Positions 1 through 6,403 of a DNA stretch of 7,137 bases are shown in pieces. Origin of the DNA: Desulfobacterales bacterium (GTDB lineage Bacteria; Desulfobacterota; Desulfobacteria; Desulfobacterales; Desulfobacteraceae); assembly GCA_022361535.1 (NCBI GenBank), contig JAKSAU010001033.1:1-7137 (forward strand), in the 5' to 3' direction. The notes beneath the pieces were generated by a model. That model saw nothing but the letters and a program-made list of their open reading frames with translations, did no database searches and was not told where the DNA came from. The position numbers were made by a program, and so were the translations under genes. Within the stretch, counting starts at the first letter, position 1. The number at the start of each line of letters is the position of its first letter.

Positions 1-1
1 A

Positions 2-823
2 GATGCGGATGTTGTAAAGGGATTGACAGATCTTTTGGATGGGGATGATGAAAAAACCATTTCCTTTTTCCTCTCTATTAAAGGATTTTCAGGACTATCT
101 CTGACGGATCTAAGAGTTATGGCCAACATTCCGGATAAAAAACTTACTGCTACTCTTCAGAAAATGCTTGCAAGGCAGGAGATTATCCAAACGGACAAAG
201 AAAAGCAGATATATGTTCACGGTAAAGTTTTTGACGGGTTCAAAGAAAAGGCTCTTGAACTTTTGACGGCCTATCATGAGGCAAACCCACTCAAAGAAGG
301 TATGCCTGCCCAGGAACTTAAATCCAAGTTTAAGTATGTGGATGATGCCCGGTTTTTTAATATCCTATTCAACCGGCTGGAAAAAGAAAAAGCTATTGTA
401 CAGGATAAAAACCTGGTCAAACTATCCGGGTTTGAAGTGGCATTGCAGGTAGACCAACATGAAATCAAAGAAAAAATTTCAGGCATTTACAAGTCATCAG
501 GCCTGACCCCTCCCTTTTTCAGGACCATATGCCAGGATCTGGATCTTGACCAAAAAACAGCCAAGGATGTGCTTCAGATGCTCATCGACGAAAAACAGGT
601 TGTTAAAACAAAGGATGACCTTTTCTTTGATGCAAAAGCTATAAAGGATCTTGAATCCAGGCTTATTGAGTTTTTAAAGGCCAACGAAAAAATCACTACC
701 CCTGAATTTAAAGATATGACAGGCATTTCAAGGAAATTTGTTATCCCCTTGATCGAATATTTTGATGCCATTCATCTGACTATCCGAGTTGAAGATCACA
801 GGCAGCTTAGAAAAAAGCTTTAA
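2..823 (+). CDS. selB: Selenocysteine-specific elongation factor SelB, C-terminal part (5' end outside window)
   Basis: SelB is the EF-Tu-like GTPase that brings Sec-tRNA to UGA codons; its C-terminal winged helices bind the SECIS hairpin in the mRNA. The frame is open from the first full codon at base 2, so the TTG at 23 is not taken as a start and the gene continues off the left edge. About 273 codons are visible, fitting the run of winged-helix modules that ends bacterial SelB (about 610-640 residues in full). The GTPase and EF-Tu-like domains are not in view. The clearest signature is the last module: TPEFKDMTGISRKFVIPLIE, then YFD and RVEDHRQLRKKL, matching the conserved SelB ending (FK-x-L/M-TG-x-SRK, P-L-x-EY-x-D, R-x-x-D-x-R). 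The stop TAA (821-823) overlaps the stop of convergent hemW. Its presence implies that the organism decodes UGA as selenocysteine; I saw no selenoprotein gene in this window. Confidence 0.9.
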   Translation, partial: DADVVKGLTDLLDGDDEKTISFFLSIKGFSGLSLTDLRVMANIPDKKLTATLQKMLARQEIIQTDKEKQIYVHGKVFDGFKEKALELLTAYHEANPLKEGMPAQELKSKFKYVDDARFFNILFNRLEKEKAIVQDKNLVKLSGFEVALQVDQHEIKEKISGIYKSSGLTPPFFRTICQDLDLDQKTAKDVLQMLIDEKQVVKTKDDLFFDAKAIKDLESRLIEFLKANEKITTPEFKDMTGISRKFVIPLIEYFDAIHLTIRVEDHRQLRKKL

Positions 824-2004
824 AGAATTATAGAAGCAAAAGATTCAACAATACTGTCCAGGCGGGCCCAGCCCGCCCGGGTCAGAGCAAAATATTGTTC
901 TGATGCGGATAGAGCCCCAAGGTTCTGAGCTTCGAGATCTTTGATTAGCTCATAAACTTTGCTGTTGGATGACGAAGCGGACAGCGCGTCAAAAGCCCTT
1001 ACATCAAACCCGGAAGACATTCTTAACCCCACCATTACCATTTCCATCTGCAATTGTATTTTGGTAAGCAATTCATTCTCAGCTACTGGCAGGCTTTTTT
1101 CAGATAAAGCCTTCAGATAAGCGCCCAGGTCAGACTGGTTCCAGGACCGGATATGATTAACCGGTTTTCCAGGTTGTCTGTATATGTTGTAAGAATGAGC
1201 AGAAGGGCCAAAGCCTGAATAGGGGACCATGTTCCAGTAGGCACAGTTATGCCGGGATCTCTTACTCGCAGTCCGGGCAAAATTGGATATTTCATAATGA
1301 TCCCATCCTTTGTCTTTCAGATAATCCGAGGTAAATAAAAATAAATCGACCTGGTTTTCTCCTTTCATAGGGATGAAATCATCATTTTGGTACATGGTAT
1401 ACAAAGGGGTCTCCGGCTCAAGCGTAAGCATATAGCAAGACAGGTGTTCCGGTTCTAAGGCCAGAGCTTGTTCCAGCTCAATTTGCCAAGCCTTTCGGCT
1501 TTGGCCGGGAAGGCCGTAGATCAAATCCAGGCCTATGTTTTTGAATCCCGCGGTTCGTGCATCCCGAATAGCCTGAAATGACTCTTCACCTGAATGGATA
1601 CGACCCAGAAAATCAAGAGATTCATCATCAAACGCCTGTAAGCCCAAACTCAGACGGTTTATGCCTAAGCCGGCCAAGTTCCTTAGATATTCTATATCCA
1701 GCGTACCTGGATTGGCCTCAAAGGTAATTTCTGTTTCAAAAGTAATGCCATAGCGCTGGTCCAAGACATTTAAAATAGTTTCAACAGCGTTTAAAGGCAT
1801 TACGGATGGGGTCCCACCACCAAAGTATACTGTTTTTACCGGTGATTCCAGTGAATGAACCTCTGATACGGACCGCAGTTCTATCTCTCTGATCAGGGCT
1901 TTAACATAGCCTGGTATCAGGGACAGGTCTGTCTGTGAATAAAAATCACAGTATCTACATTTTTTCAGGCAAAATGGAACGTGGATATATATGTGATCAG
2001 ACAA
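820..2004 (-). CDS. hemW: HemW, radical SAM family heme chaperone
   Basis: HemW belongs to the HemN-like radical SAM group. It is thought to bind heme and deliver it to respiratory proteins rather than to act as coproporphyrinogen dehydrogenase. The protein has 394 residues, near the usual 370-400. Visible motifs are the cluster site C12-LKK-C16-RY-C19-DF (CX3CX2C with the HemN/HemW aromatic), GGGTPS at 62-67, and an HNCAYW block near 250-255 followed by GFGPSAHSY, all typical of HemW. The start is TTG at 2004: in-frame TGA codons lie four and five codons upstream, and HemW proteins begin just before the xYIHxPFC segment, so no longer start is possible. The start lies inside the last codons of the upstream radical SAM gene (8-bp overlap), and the Shine-Dalgarno is weak, so translational coupling is likely. 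Older annotations call such proteins oxygen-independent coproporphyrinogen oxidase; the length and motifs favour HemW. Confidence 0.92.
   Translation of the reverse strand: MSDHIYIHVPFCLKKCRYCDFYSQTDLSLIPGYVKALIREIELRSVSEVHSLESPVKTVYFGGGTPSVMPLNAVETILNVLDQRYGITFETEITFEANPGTLDIEYLRNLAGLGINRLSLGLQAFDDESLDFLGRIHSGEESFQAIRDARTAGFKNIGLDLIYGLPGQSRKAWQIELEQALALEPEHLSCYMLTLEPETPLYTMYQNDDFIPMKGENQVDLFLFTSDYLKDKGWDHYEISNFARTASKRSRHNCAYWNMVPYSGFGPSAHSYNIYRQPGKPVNHIRSWNQSDLGAYLKALSEKSLPVAENELLTKIQLQMEMVMVGLRMSSGFDVRAFDALSASSSNSKVYELIKDLEAQNLGALSASEQYFALTRAGWARLDSIVESFASIIL
847..899. repeat. Large imperfect hairpin inside the 3' end of hemW, just past selB
   Basis: The outer arms AACAATA (847-853) and TATTGTT (893-899) pair perfectly. 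Inside them CTGTCC (854-859) pairs imperfectly with 879-885, and GGCGGGC (861-867) pairs perfectly with GCCCGCC (871-877) around a CCA loop. The element begins 23 bp after the selB stop. Neither strand has a good T-run after it, so I do not call it a terminator. It could shape the 3' end of the selB transcript or simply reflect hemW codons. Confidence 0.45.
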
Positions 2005-3163
2005 ACCGCTTCATCAATTGATCAATGATGTCATCGACATTATCAGGCGTGACACCGAAATTACGGCAGGCCTGCCGGACTTGATCCATATGGGGGCTGT
2101 TAGCCATATCTTCAGGTCCCCTGAAAAAACCCATTCTTCTGCCAACCTGGTACAGAACCCGGTCTTGGTCAGGTAAGTCAAAAAAATCGTCAATAATCCG
2201 GATCAGTTTGTCTTTGTCGTTGGGTAACTCCCCGTTAAGAGTTTCAAATAGATTGAGAATATGATCGCTTTTAACATGGGACTCAATGTTGTCCAGACTT
2301 TCAAGTAAAAGCCGTAATTCCTTTGCCATCATGACATCGCTTGGTTTTTCAAACATACCTTGCGTTTGCTGGTCATCAAGTTCGGTACCTGGCGTAACAG
2401 CCAGAGTGCGGATACGAATAAATTCAGGGTTTATAGCATTGAGTGCGGCAGCAGTTTCAAGGGCATGCTCAATGGAAAGGTCTATCCCGCCTAATCCCGG
2501 CATTATGTATTCGGACAATTCCATACCCGCGTCTTTTATCTTGAGCCCTGCCTTGATATGTCCGGCTTTGTCAATCCCCTTGTTGATCCGCTTCAATACC
2601 AGATCTGATCCGCTCTCCATACCGATATGGATGCGGTTAAGGCCGGCTTTGCACATTTTCTCAAGGTTCTTAGCTTTTATTCGAAGGATGGTGTGACTGC
2701 GGGCATAAGAGGTCACTCGGGCGCTTTCAGGAAAGCAGTCCCGAATATGCTTGAGTATAAATATCAGATCCTCGGGATTCATGATCAGGGAGTTGGCATC
2801 CTGGAGAAATATGGATTCCATACCTGATGTATACCAATTCATGGCCGCGTTAAAGCCTACTCTGTCTTTTGTTTCAAAGGTATTGTACAAGGTATTGATA
2901 AGATCATGGTCCACGGGAAGGCCAGGGGCAACCTCTTTTCGGATTCCTTTTATATATGTATGAATCAAATCAATATCTTTAATGATATGTTCAACAGGCC
3001 TTAGAGAAAATTTCCGTTTTTTGTATACCCGGCAAAATGTGCACCGGTTCCACGGGCAATTTCTTGTCAGCCGTAAAAGAAGGCTATAAGCTTCACTCGG
3101 CGGGCGGATAGGTCCCTGTTCTAACCCTTTATATATCTCAACTTTTTTTTTCTTTTCCGTCAT
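1997..3163 (-). CDS. Uncharacterised radical SAM protein with CX4CX2C cluster motif
   Basis: This is a radical SAM enzyme of unknown substrate, 388 residues from the ATG. Near the N-terminus is LTRN-C36-PWNR-C41-TF-C44, a CX4CX2C cluster motif where most of the superfamily has CX3CX2C. Later blocks fit a COG1032/Elp3-like TIM-barrel core: FLQDANSL (119-126), IGMESGSD (180-187) and SEYIMPGLGG (217-226), then RIRTLAVTPGTEL. No cobalamin-binding domain precedes the core. The C-terminal third is charged, probably helical, and I recognise no domain in it. A GTG at 3169 would add two residues, but the GGAAA at 3171-3175 sits 7 nt from the ATG and only 1 nt from the GTG, so the ATG is preferred. The gene is first of a two-gene unit with hemW behind a good promoter. 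That suggests, without proving, a job linked to heme or anaerobic redox enzymes. The radical SAM assignment is firm; the function is unknown. Confidence 0.85.
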   Translation of the reverse strand: MTEKKKKVEIYKGLEQGPIRPPSEAYSLLLRLTRNCPWNRCTFCRVYKKRKFSLRPVEHIIKDIDLIHTYIKGIRKEVAPGLPVDHDLINTLYNTFETKDRVGFNAAMNWYTSGMESIFLQDANSLIMNPEDLIFILKHIRDCFPESARVTSYARSHTILRIKAKNLEKMCKAGLNRIHIGMESGSDLVLKRINKGIDKAGHIKAGLKIKDAGMELSEYIMPGLGGIDLSIEHALETAAALNAINPEFIRIRTLAVTPGTELDDQQTQGMFEKPSDVMMAKELRLLLESLDNIESHVKSDHILNLFETLNGELPNDKDKLIRIIDDFFDLPDQDRVLYQVGRRMGFFRGPEDMANSPHMDQVRQACRNFGVTPDNVDDIIDQLMKRFV

Positions 3164-3243
3164 AAACACGTTTCCGGCAGGTTCTAGGATATTTCAGGTT
3201 GGGAAGTCTGGTTGGTTTCGTACGTTGCTTCTGCCATAAGTTG

Positions 3244-3272
3244 GTTATAAACACTGGAAAAATGAAAGTCAA
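3244..3272 (-). promoter_or_regulatory. Sigma70-type promoter for the radical SAM-hemW unit
   Basis: Reading the minus strand, TTGACT (3272-3267) is followed by a 17-bp spacer and TATAAC (3249-3244). Each hexamer matches the consensus at five of six positions and the spacing is optimal. Transcription would start near 3237, giving a leader of about 70 nt before the ATG at 3163. The site is read by eye and has not been tested experimentally. Confidence 0.65.
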
Positions 3273-3288
3273 TTTATTTGGATCTGCC

Positions 3289-3317
3289 TTGAAAACAAAG
3301 CTTTGATTGTGCTATTT
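3289..3317 (+). promoter_or_regulatory. Candidate promoter for the kdnA-kdnB-kdsB operon
   Basis: TTGAAA (3289-3294), a 17-bp spacer and CTATTT (3312-3317) form a modest sigma70-like match, with a start expected near 3324 and a leader of about 60 nt. The -10 element is poor. A perfect 10-bp palindrome (CAAAGCTTTG, 3296-3305) lies in the spacer, where a repressor could bind, but a palindrome of that size can occur by chance in AT-rich DNA. An operon promoter must lie in or before this intergenic region; this is only the best candidate seen. Confidence 0.3.
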
Positions 3318-3319
3318 AT

Positions 3320-3359
3320 CTTTAATTTTTAGAATCAATTATAGCATTCAAAAATAAAG
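3320..3359. repeat. AT-rich interrupted inverted repeat upstream of kdnA
   Basis: The left arm CTTTA-a-TTTTT-a-GAAT (3320-3335) pairs with the right arm ATTC-AAAAA-TAAAG (3346-3359). This gives 14 base pairs with two single-A bulges around a 10-nt loop. The dyad ends 14 nt before the Shine-Dalgarno of kdnA. It could be an operator or a weak leader hairpin. It is almost all A and T, so a chance origin is realistic. Confidence 0.35.
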
Positions 3360-3373
3360 CAGAACATGAATTT

Positions 3374-3380
3374 AAGGAGG
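3374..3380 (+). promoter_or_regulatory. Strong Shine-Dalgarno of kdnA
   Basis: AAGGAGG is a full match to the anti-Shine-Dalgarno sequence and ends 4 nt before the ATG at 3385. It fixes the start of kdnA and suggests strong translation of the first gene of the operon. Confidence 0.8.
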
Positions 3381-3384
3381 CCCT

Positions 3385-4566
3385 ATGCCTGGCTTTGAAA
3401 TATTTGGAGATGAAGAACGCAAACAAGTAAATGATGTCCTTGAAACCGGGGTATTGTTCAGGTACGGATTTGAAGGCGCTAGAAACGGCCATTTCAAAGC
3501 CCTGGAATTTGAAAAAAAACTTGCCGATATTACAGGAGCAGGTTTCAGCCATCTTTGCTCAAGTGGCACAGCGGCTTTGTGCACAGCACTGGCGGCCTGC
3601 GGAATTGGTGCAGGAGACGAGGTCATTGTGCCGCCGTTCACCTTTGTCGCCACTTTTGAAGCTGTAATTCATGCAGGTGCAATCCCTGTTTTTGCAGATA
3701 TTGATGAAACCCTTTGCCTTGATCCTGACCGTCTGGAGAATTTTGTCACCCACAGAACCAAGGCTGTTGTCCCGGTTCATATGTGCGGTTCCATGGCCCG
3801 AATCGATGAAATCAAAGCATTTTGCGATAAAAAAGGCCTGATACTCTTAGAAGATGCCTGCCAGTCTTTAGGGGCAACTTATAACAAAAAACACCTGGGC
3901 ACTTTTGGGCTTGCCGGCTGTTTCTCCTTTGATGCGGTAAAAACCGTTACCTGCGGAGAAGGCGGCGGCATTATAACCAGTGACGGTGATGTGTATGCCC
4001 GTTGTGACCAGTATGCCGACCATGGTCATGATCATCTTGGCGGACCTGATCGTGGTGCAGACGATCACCCCATTATAGGCACCAATTTCAGGATATCGGA
4101 ACTCAATGCTGCTGTTGGTTTAGCTCAGCTTAACAAACTGGACCAGATTGTTGACACACAGAGAAAAAACAAAGCGAGAATCAAGGATGCCATGGCAGAC
4201 ATTGGGGATGTAACGTTCCGCTACCTGCCTGATCCCATGGGGGATTCAGCTACATTCTTAAGTTTTTTCCTGCCAACTGAAGATAGGACAAGACTGGTGG
4301 CTAAAAACCTGGCTGAAAATGGCGTGCCCTGCCCATACTGGTATGACAACAACTGGCATTACTATAAAAAATGGCACCACCTTAAAGAATTGAAAAGATC
4401 CGCCCCACTGGCCTTTGAACTGGCAGACAACCTGCCTGACTATGCCAACCTCGAGCTGGAACAAACAGAGAATATTATGAAGCGGACCATTTCCATGCAA
4501 ATCATGCTTTCCTGGACACCGGAAGATATTGATCAGCGTATCCAGGCTGTCATGAACTCTTTTTAA
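3385..4566 (+). CDS. kdnA: KdnA-type PLP aminotransferase making 8-amino-3,8-dideoxy-Kdo (DegT/DnrJ/EryC1 family)
   Basis: KdnA transfers an amino group to the C8 aldehyde of oxidised Kdo, forming Kdo8N for LPS. The 393-residue protein is a full-length fold-type I sugar aminotransferase of the DegT family. SSGTAAL (59-65) is the cofactor phosphate loop, E156-D157-A158-C159-Q160 carries the Asp that contacts the pyridine nitrogen, and K186 in SFDAVKTVTCGEGG is the Schiff-base lysine. The subfamily call rests on blocks I recall as shared with Shewanella KdnA: an MPGFE-x-FG start, FRYxF near 25, VHMCGSMA, SDHGHDH-like ADHGHDHLGG, NFRISELNAA and W-x-x-NWHYxKxW. It also rests on the next two genes, which are the KdnB and KdsB partners. 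The start is set by AAGGAGG at 3374. The gap to kdnB is 31 bp. Other DegT enzymes aminate other keto-sugars, so the substrate is inferred from similarity and context. Confidence 0.85.
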   Translation: MPGFEIFGDEERKQVNDVLETGVLFRYGFEGARNGHFKALEFEKKLADITGAGFSHLCSSGTAALCTALAACGIGAGDEVIVPPFTFVATFEAVIHAGAIPVFADIDETLCLDPDRLENFVTHRTKAVVPVHMCGSMARIDEIKAFCDKKGLILLEDACQSLGATYNKKHLGTFGLAGCFSFDAVKTVTCGEGGGIITSDGDVYARCDQYADHGHDHLGGPDRGADDHPIIGTNFRISELNAAVGLAQLNKLDQIVDTQRKNKARIKDAMADIGDVTFRYLPDPMGDSATFLSFFLPTEDRTRLVAKNLAENGVPCPYWYDNNWHYYKKWHHLKELKRSAPLAFELADNLPDYANLELEQTENIMKRTISMQIMLSWTPEDIDQRIQAVMNSF

Positions 4567-4583
4567 CGAACGTATTTATTTTT

Positions 4584-4588
4584 AAGGA
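4584..4588 (+). promoter_or_regulatory. Shine-Dalgarno of kdnB
   Basis: AAGGA lies 9 nt before the ATG at 4598, in the 31-bp gap after kdnA. It supports independent initiation of kdnB within the operon; the short gap shows no terminator. Confidence 0.7.
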
Positions 4589-4597
4589 TACCGATAA

Positions 4598-5665
4598 ATG
4601 TTCAGAAATTTTAAACTTGTCCCAAATGTAATCTTTGGACGGGGCTGTTTTGCACAATTGGATGAAATAATAGACGGGCAGCGTAAAACTGCCGGCGATT
4701 GGGCCGTTTATGTTGTGGATGATGTATTCAAGGGCAAGGCTCTTGAAAAACGGATCCCTGTGCGCGAAAACGACTATCTGCTCTGGGTTAATGTGGATGA
4801 TGAGCCCAAAACCGGGTATGTAGACGAACTTACCCTTAAGGTGAAAAATCTAAAAGATTCCCTGCCCTGCGCTGTTATTGGCATAGGCGGCGGTTCTTCA
4901 ATGGACCTGTCCAAAGCCATATCACTGATGCTTACCAATGAAGGTTCCTCTACCCTGTATCAAGGATGGGACCTGATTAAAAACCCGGCGGTTTATCATG
5001 CGGCTGTACCGACCCTGTCAGGGACCGGCGCTGAAGTATCCCGGACCACGGTGCTGACAGGACCAGAAAAGAAACTGGGGCTCAATTCCGATTATACGGT
5101 ATTTGACCAGGTGGTTCTGGATCCTGAGCTGATTAAAGATGTGCCCAAGGATCAGCATTTTTATACTGGCATGGACTGCTATATTCATTGCATAGAGTCT
5201 CTGCAGGGCACTTATCTGAATGAGTTTTCAAAGGCTTACGGTGAAAAATCCCTGGATCTATGCAGGGAAGTTTTTTTGGACAATCACTCTGACTCTGACG
5301 ACAAAATGATGATGGCCTCTTTTTTTGGCGGGATGAGCATTGCCTACTCCCAGGTAGGTGCCTGCCATGCACTTTCCTATGGCCTGTCTTATGTTCTGGG
5401 CACCCACCACGGCGTCGGATGCTGCATCACATTTGATACCTTGGACGAATACTATGCAGACGGGGTCAAGGAATTCCGGATCATGATGGAAAAAACCGGG
5501 GTGGATATCCCTAGAAGCCTGACCAAAGATATCACAGAAGACCAGATGGAAACCATGATCACTGTGGCCCTTGGGCTTGATCCGTTGTGGGAAAACTGCC
5601 TGGGCAATGACTGGAAAACCATTATGACCCGTGACAAGGCCCGTTCCTTGTTTGAAAAGATGTAA
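4598..5665 (+). CDS. kdnB: KdnB-type Kdo 8-oxidase (iron-containing alcohol dehydrogenase family)
   Basis: KdnB oxidises the C8 hydroxyl of Kdo to the aldehyde, using a metal ion and NAD, to prepare the substrate for KdnA. The 355-residue protein is a complete group III (iron-type) alcohol dehydrogenase. The N-terminal dinucleotide-binding domain carries IGIGGGSSMDLSKA, with GGGSSMD at 97-103, followed by PTLSGTGAEVS. The helical domain holds all four expected metal ligands: D193 and H197 in GMDCYIH, H257 in CHALSY and H271 in THHGVGC, with the spacings of 4 and 14 seen in the family. The family covers many alcohols, so the Kdo substrate is inferred from its position between kdnA and kdsB and from general resemblance to the Shewanella enzyme. 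Only 3 bp separate its stop from the kdsB start, which suggests coupled translation. Confidence 0.85.
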   Translation: MFRNFKLVPNVIFGRGCFAQLDEIIDGQRKTAGDWAVYVVDDVFKGKALEKRIPVRENDYLLWVNVDDEPKTGYVDELTLKVKNLKDSLPCAVIGIGGGSSMDLSKAISLMLTNEGSSTLYQGWDLIKNPAVYHAAVPTLSGTGAEVSRTTVLTGPEKKLGLNSDYTVFDQVVLDPELIKDVPKDQHFYTGMDCYIHCIESLQGTYLNEFSKAYGEKSLDLCREVFLDNHSDSDDKMMMASFFGGMSIAYSQVGACHALSYGLSYVLGTHHGVGCCITFDTLDEYYADGVKEFRIMMEKTGVDIPRSLTKDITEDQMETMITVALGLDPLWENCLGNDWKTIMTRDKARSLFEKM

Positions 5666-5668
5666 GCC

Positions 5669-6397
5669 ATGCCAATAGCTGTAATACCCGCAAGGTTCGG
5701 GTCCAGTAGACTTGAAGGCAAACCCCTGGTTAAAATTGCAGGCAAGACAATGATCCAGCGGGTTTATGAACAGGCACAAAAATCGTCCGCGGTCACCCGT
5801 ACTATTGTAGCCACAGACGATGAACGCATTGTCAGCGCAGTTCAAGCTTTTGGCGGCGACGCACTCATGACTTCTGACACCTGCAGATCAGGTACGGACA
5901 GGGTGGCTGAAACCGCTGACATGCTTGGATTAGGTTCTGATGAAATCCTGATCAACATCCAGGGAGATCAGCCGGTTTTTAATCCCGGATGCCTCGACGA
6001 CCTTATCCGCCCCTTTGAACATGATGATACCCTTCTTATGTCCACCCTGGCTTATAAAATAAAGGAAAAAAGGGAAATCACCGACCCTAAGGATGTCAAA
6101 GTCGTATTTGACCGAAATGGCTTTGCCATGTATTTCTCAAGGGCTCAAATTCCTTTTCCAAGAGATGGGCAGCCTGATGTAGATTATTACAAGCACTTGG
6201 GTTTTTATGCTTATACAAAGGCATTTCTGGATAAGATAGTCACTCTTGATACTGGTACGTGTGAAGATATAGAAAAGCTGGAGCAGTTGCGCATCCTTGA
6301 ACACGGATTTCCAATCAAGGTGGCAGTGACACCCTATGATTCGCCGGAAATCGATTTACCAGAAGACATAGATCGTATCGAAGCCAAGTTGTCCTGA
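5669..6397 (+). CDS. kdsB: CMP-Kdo/Kdo8N cytidylyltransferase KdsB, probably the Kdo8N-preferring type
   Basis: KdsB joins CTP and Kdo (or Kdo8N) to give the CMP-sugar used by the Kdo transferase WaaA at the inner membrane. The protein has 242 residues, near the family's usual 240-255. Motifs in order are IPARFGSSRLEGKPL (6-20, nucleotide-binding loop), ATDDERI, SGTDR (74-78), NIQGDQP (96-102, with metal-binding D100), and EIDLPEDI near the end with D229. Two details fit the Shewanella Kdo8N enzyme better than E. coli KdsB as I recall them: QGDQP instead of QGDEP, and YKHLGFYAYTK where E. coli has a RHLGIYGY-type block. The ATG lies 3 bp after the kdnB stop with only a weak purine-rich site (GAAAAG), so coupling to kdnB is likely. 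KdsB identity is secure; preference for the amino sugar is inferred from context and these residues. Confidence 0.9.
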   Translation: MPIAVIPARFGSSRLEGKPLVKIAGKTMIQRVYEQAQKSSAVTRTIVATDDERIVSAVQAFGGDALMTSDTCRSGTDRVAETADMLGLGSDEILINIQGDQPVFNPGCLDDLIRPFEHDDTLLMSTLAYKIKEKREITDPKDVKVVFDRNGFAMYFSRAQIPFPRDGQPDVDYYKHLGFYAYTKAFLDKIVTLDTGTCEDIEKLEQLRILEHGFPIKVAVTPYDSPEIDLPEDIDRIEAKLS

Positions 6398-6403
6398 CTA
6401 TCC

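Noticed and set aside
23..25. TTG as a start codon for the selB fragment
   Set aside because: The frame stays open to the window edge and the product lacks the GTPase domains needed by SelB, so this is an internal codon of a longer gene.
861..877. GC-rich hairpin as an intrinsic terminator for selB or hemW
   Set aside because: No T-run follows it on the plus strand, and on the minus strand it would cut hemW before its stop codon.
2286..2696. Plus-strand open frame of 136 codons inside the radical SAM gene
   Set aside because: It is fully antisense to conserved radical SAM motifs; its serine- and proline-rich product looks like a shadow translation.
3167..3169. GTG start for the radical SAM gene
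   Set aside because: The only purine-rich site (GGAAA) is 1 nt away from the GTG but 7 nt from the ATG at 3163, which is therefore preferred.
3366..3398. Ten-codon upstream frame (ATG at 3366, TGA at 3396) overlapping the kdnA start
   Set aside because: It has no ribosome site of its own and includes the kdnA Shine-Dalgarno within it; no regulatory codon run is visible, so it is probably chance.
5258..5845. Long open frame on the minus strand (195 codons) across the kdnB-kdsB junction
   Set aside because: It lies opposite two well-supported genes, has no Shine-Dalgarno or family motif that I recognise, and its composition fits an antisense shadow.
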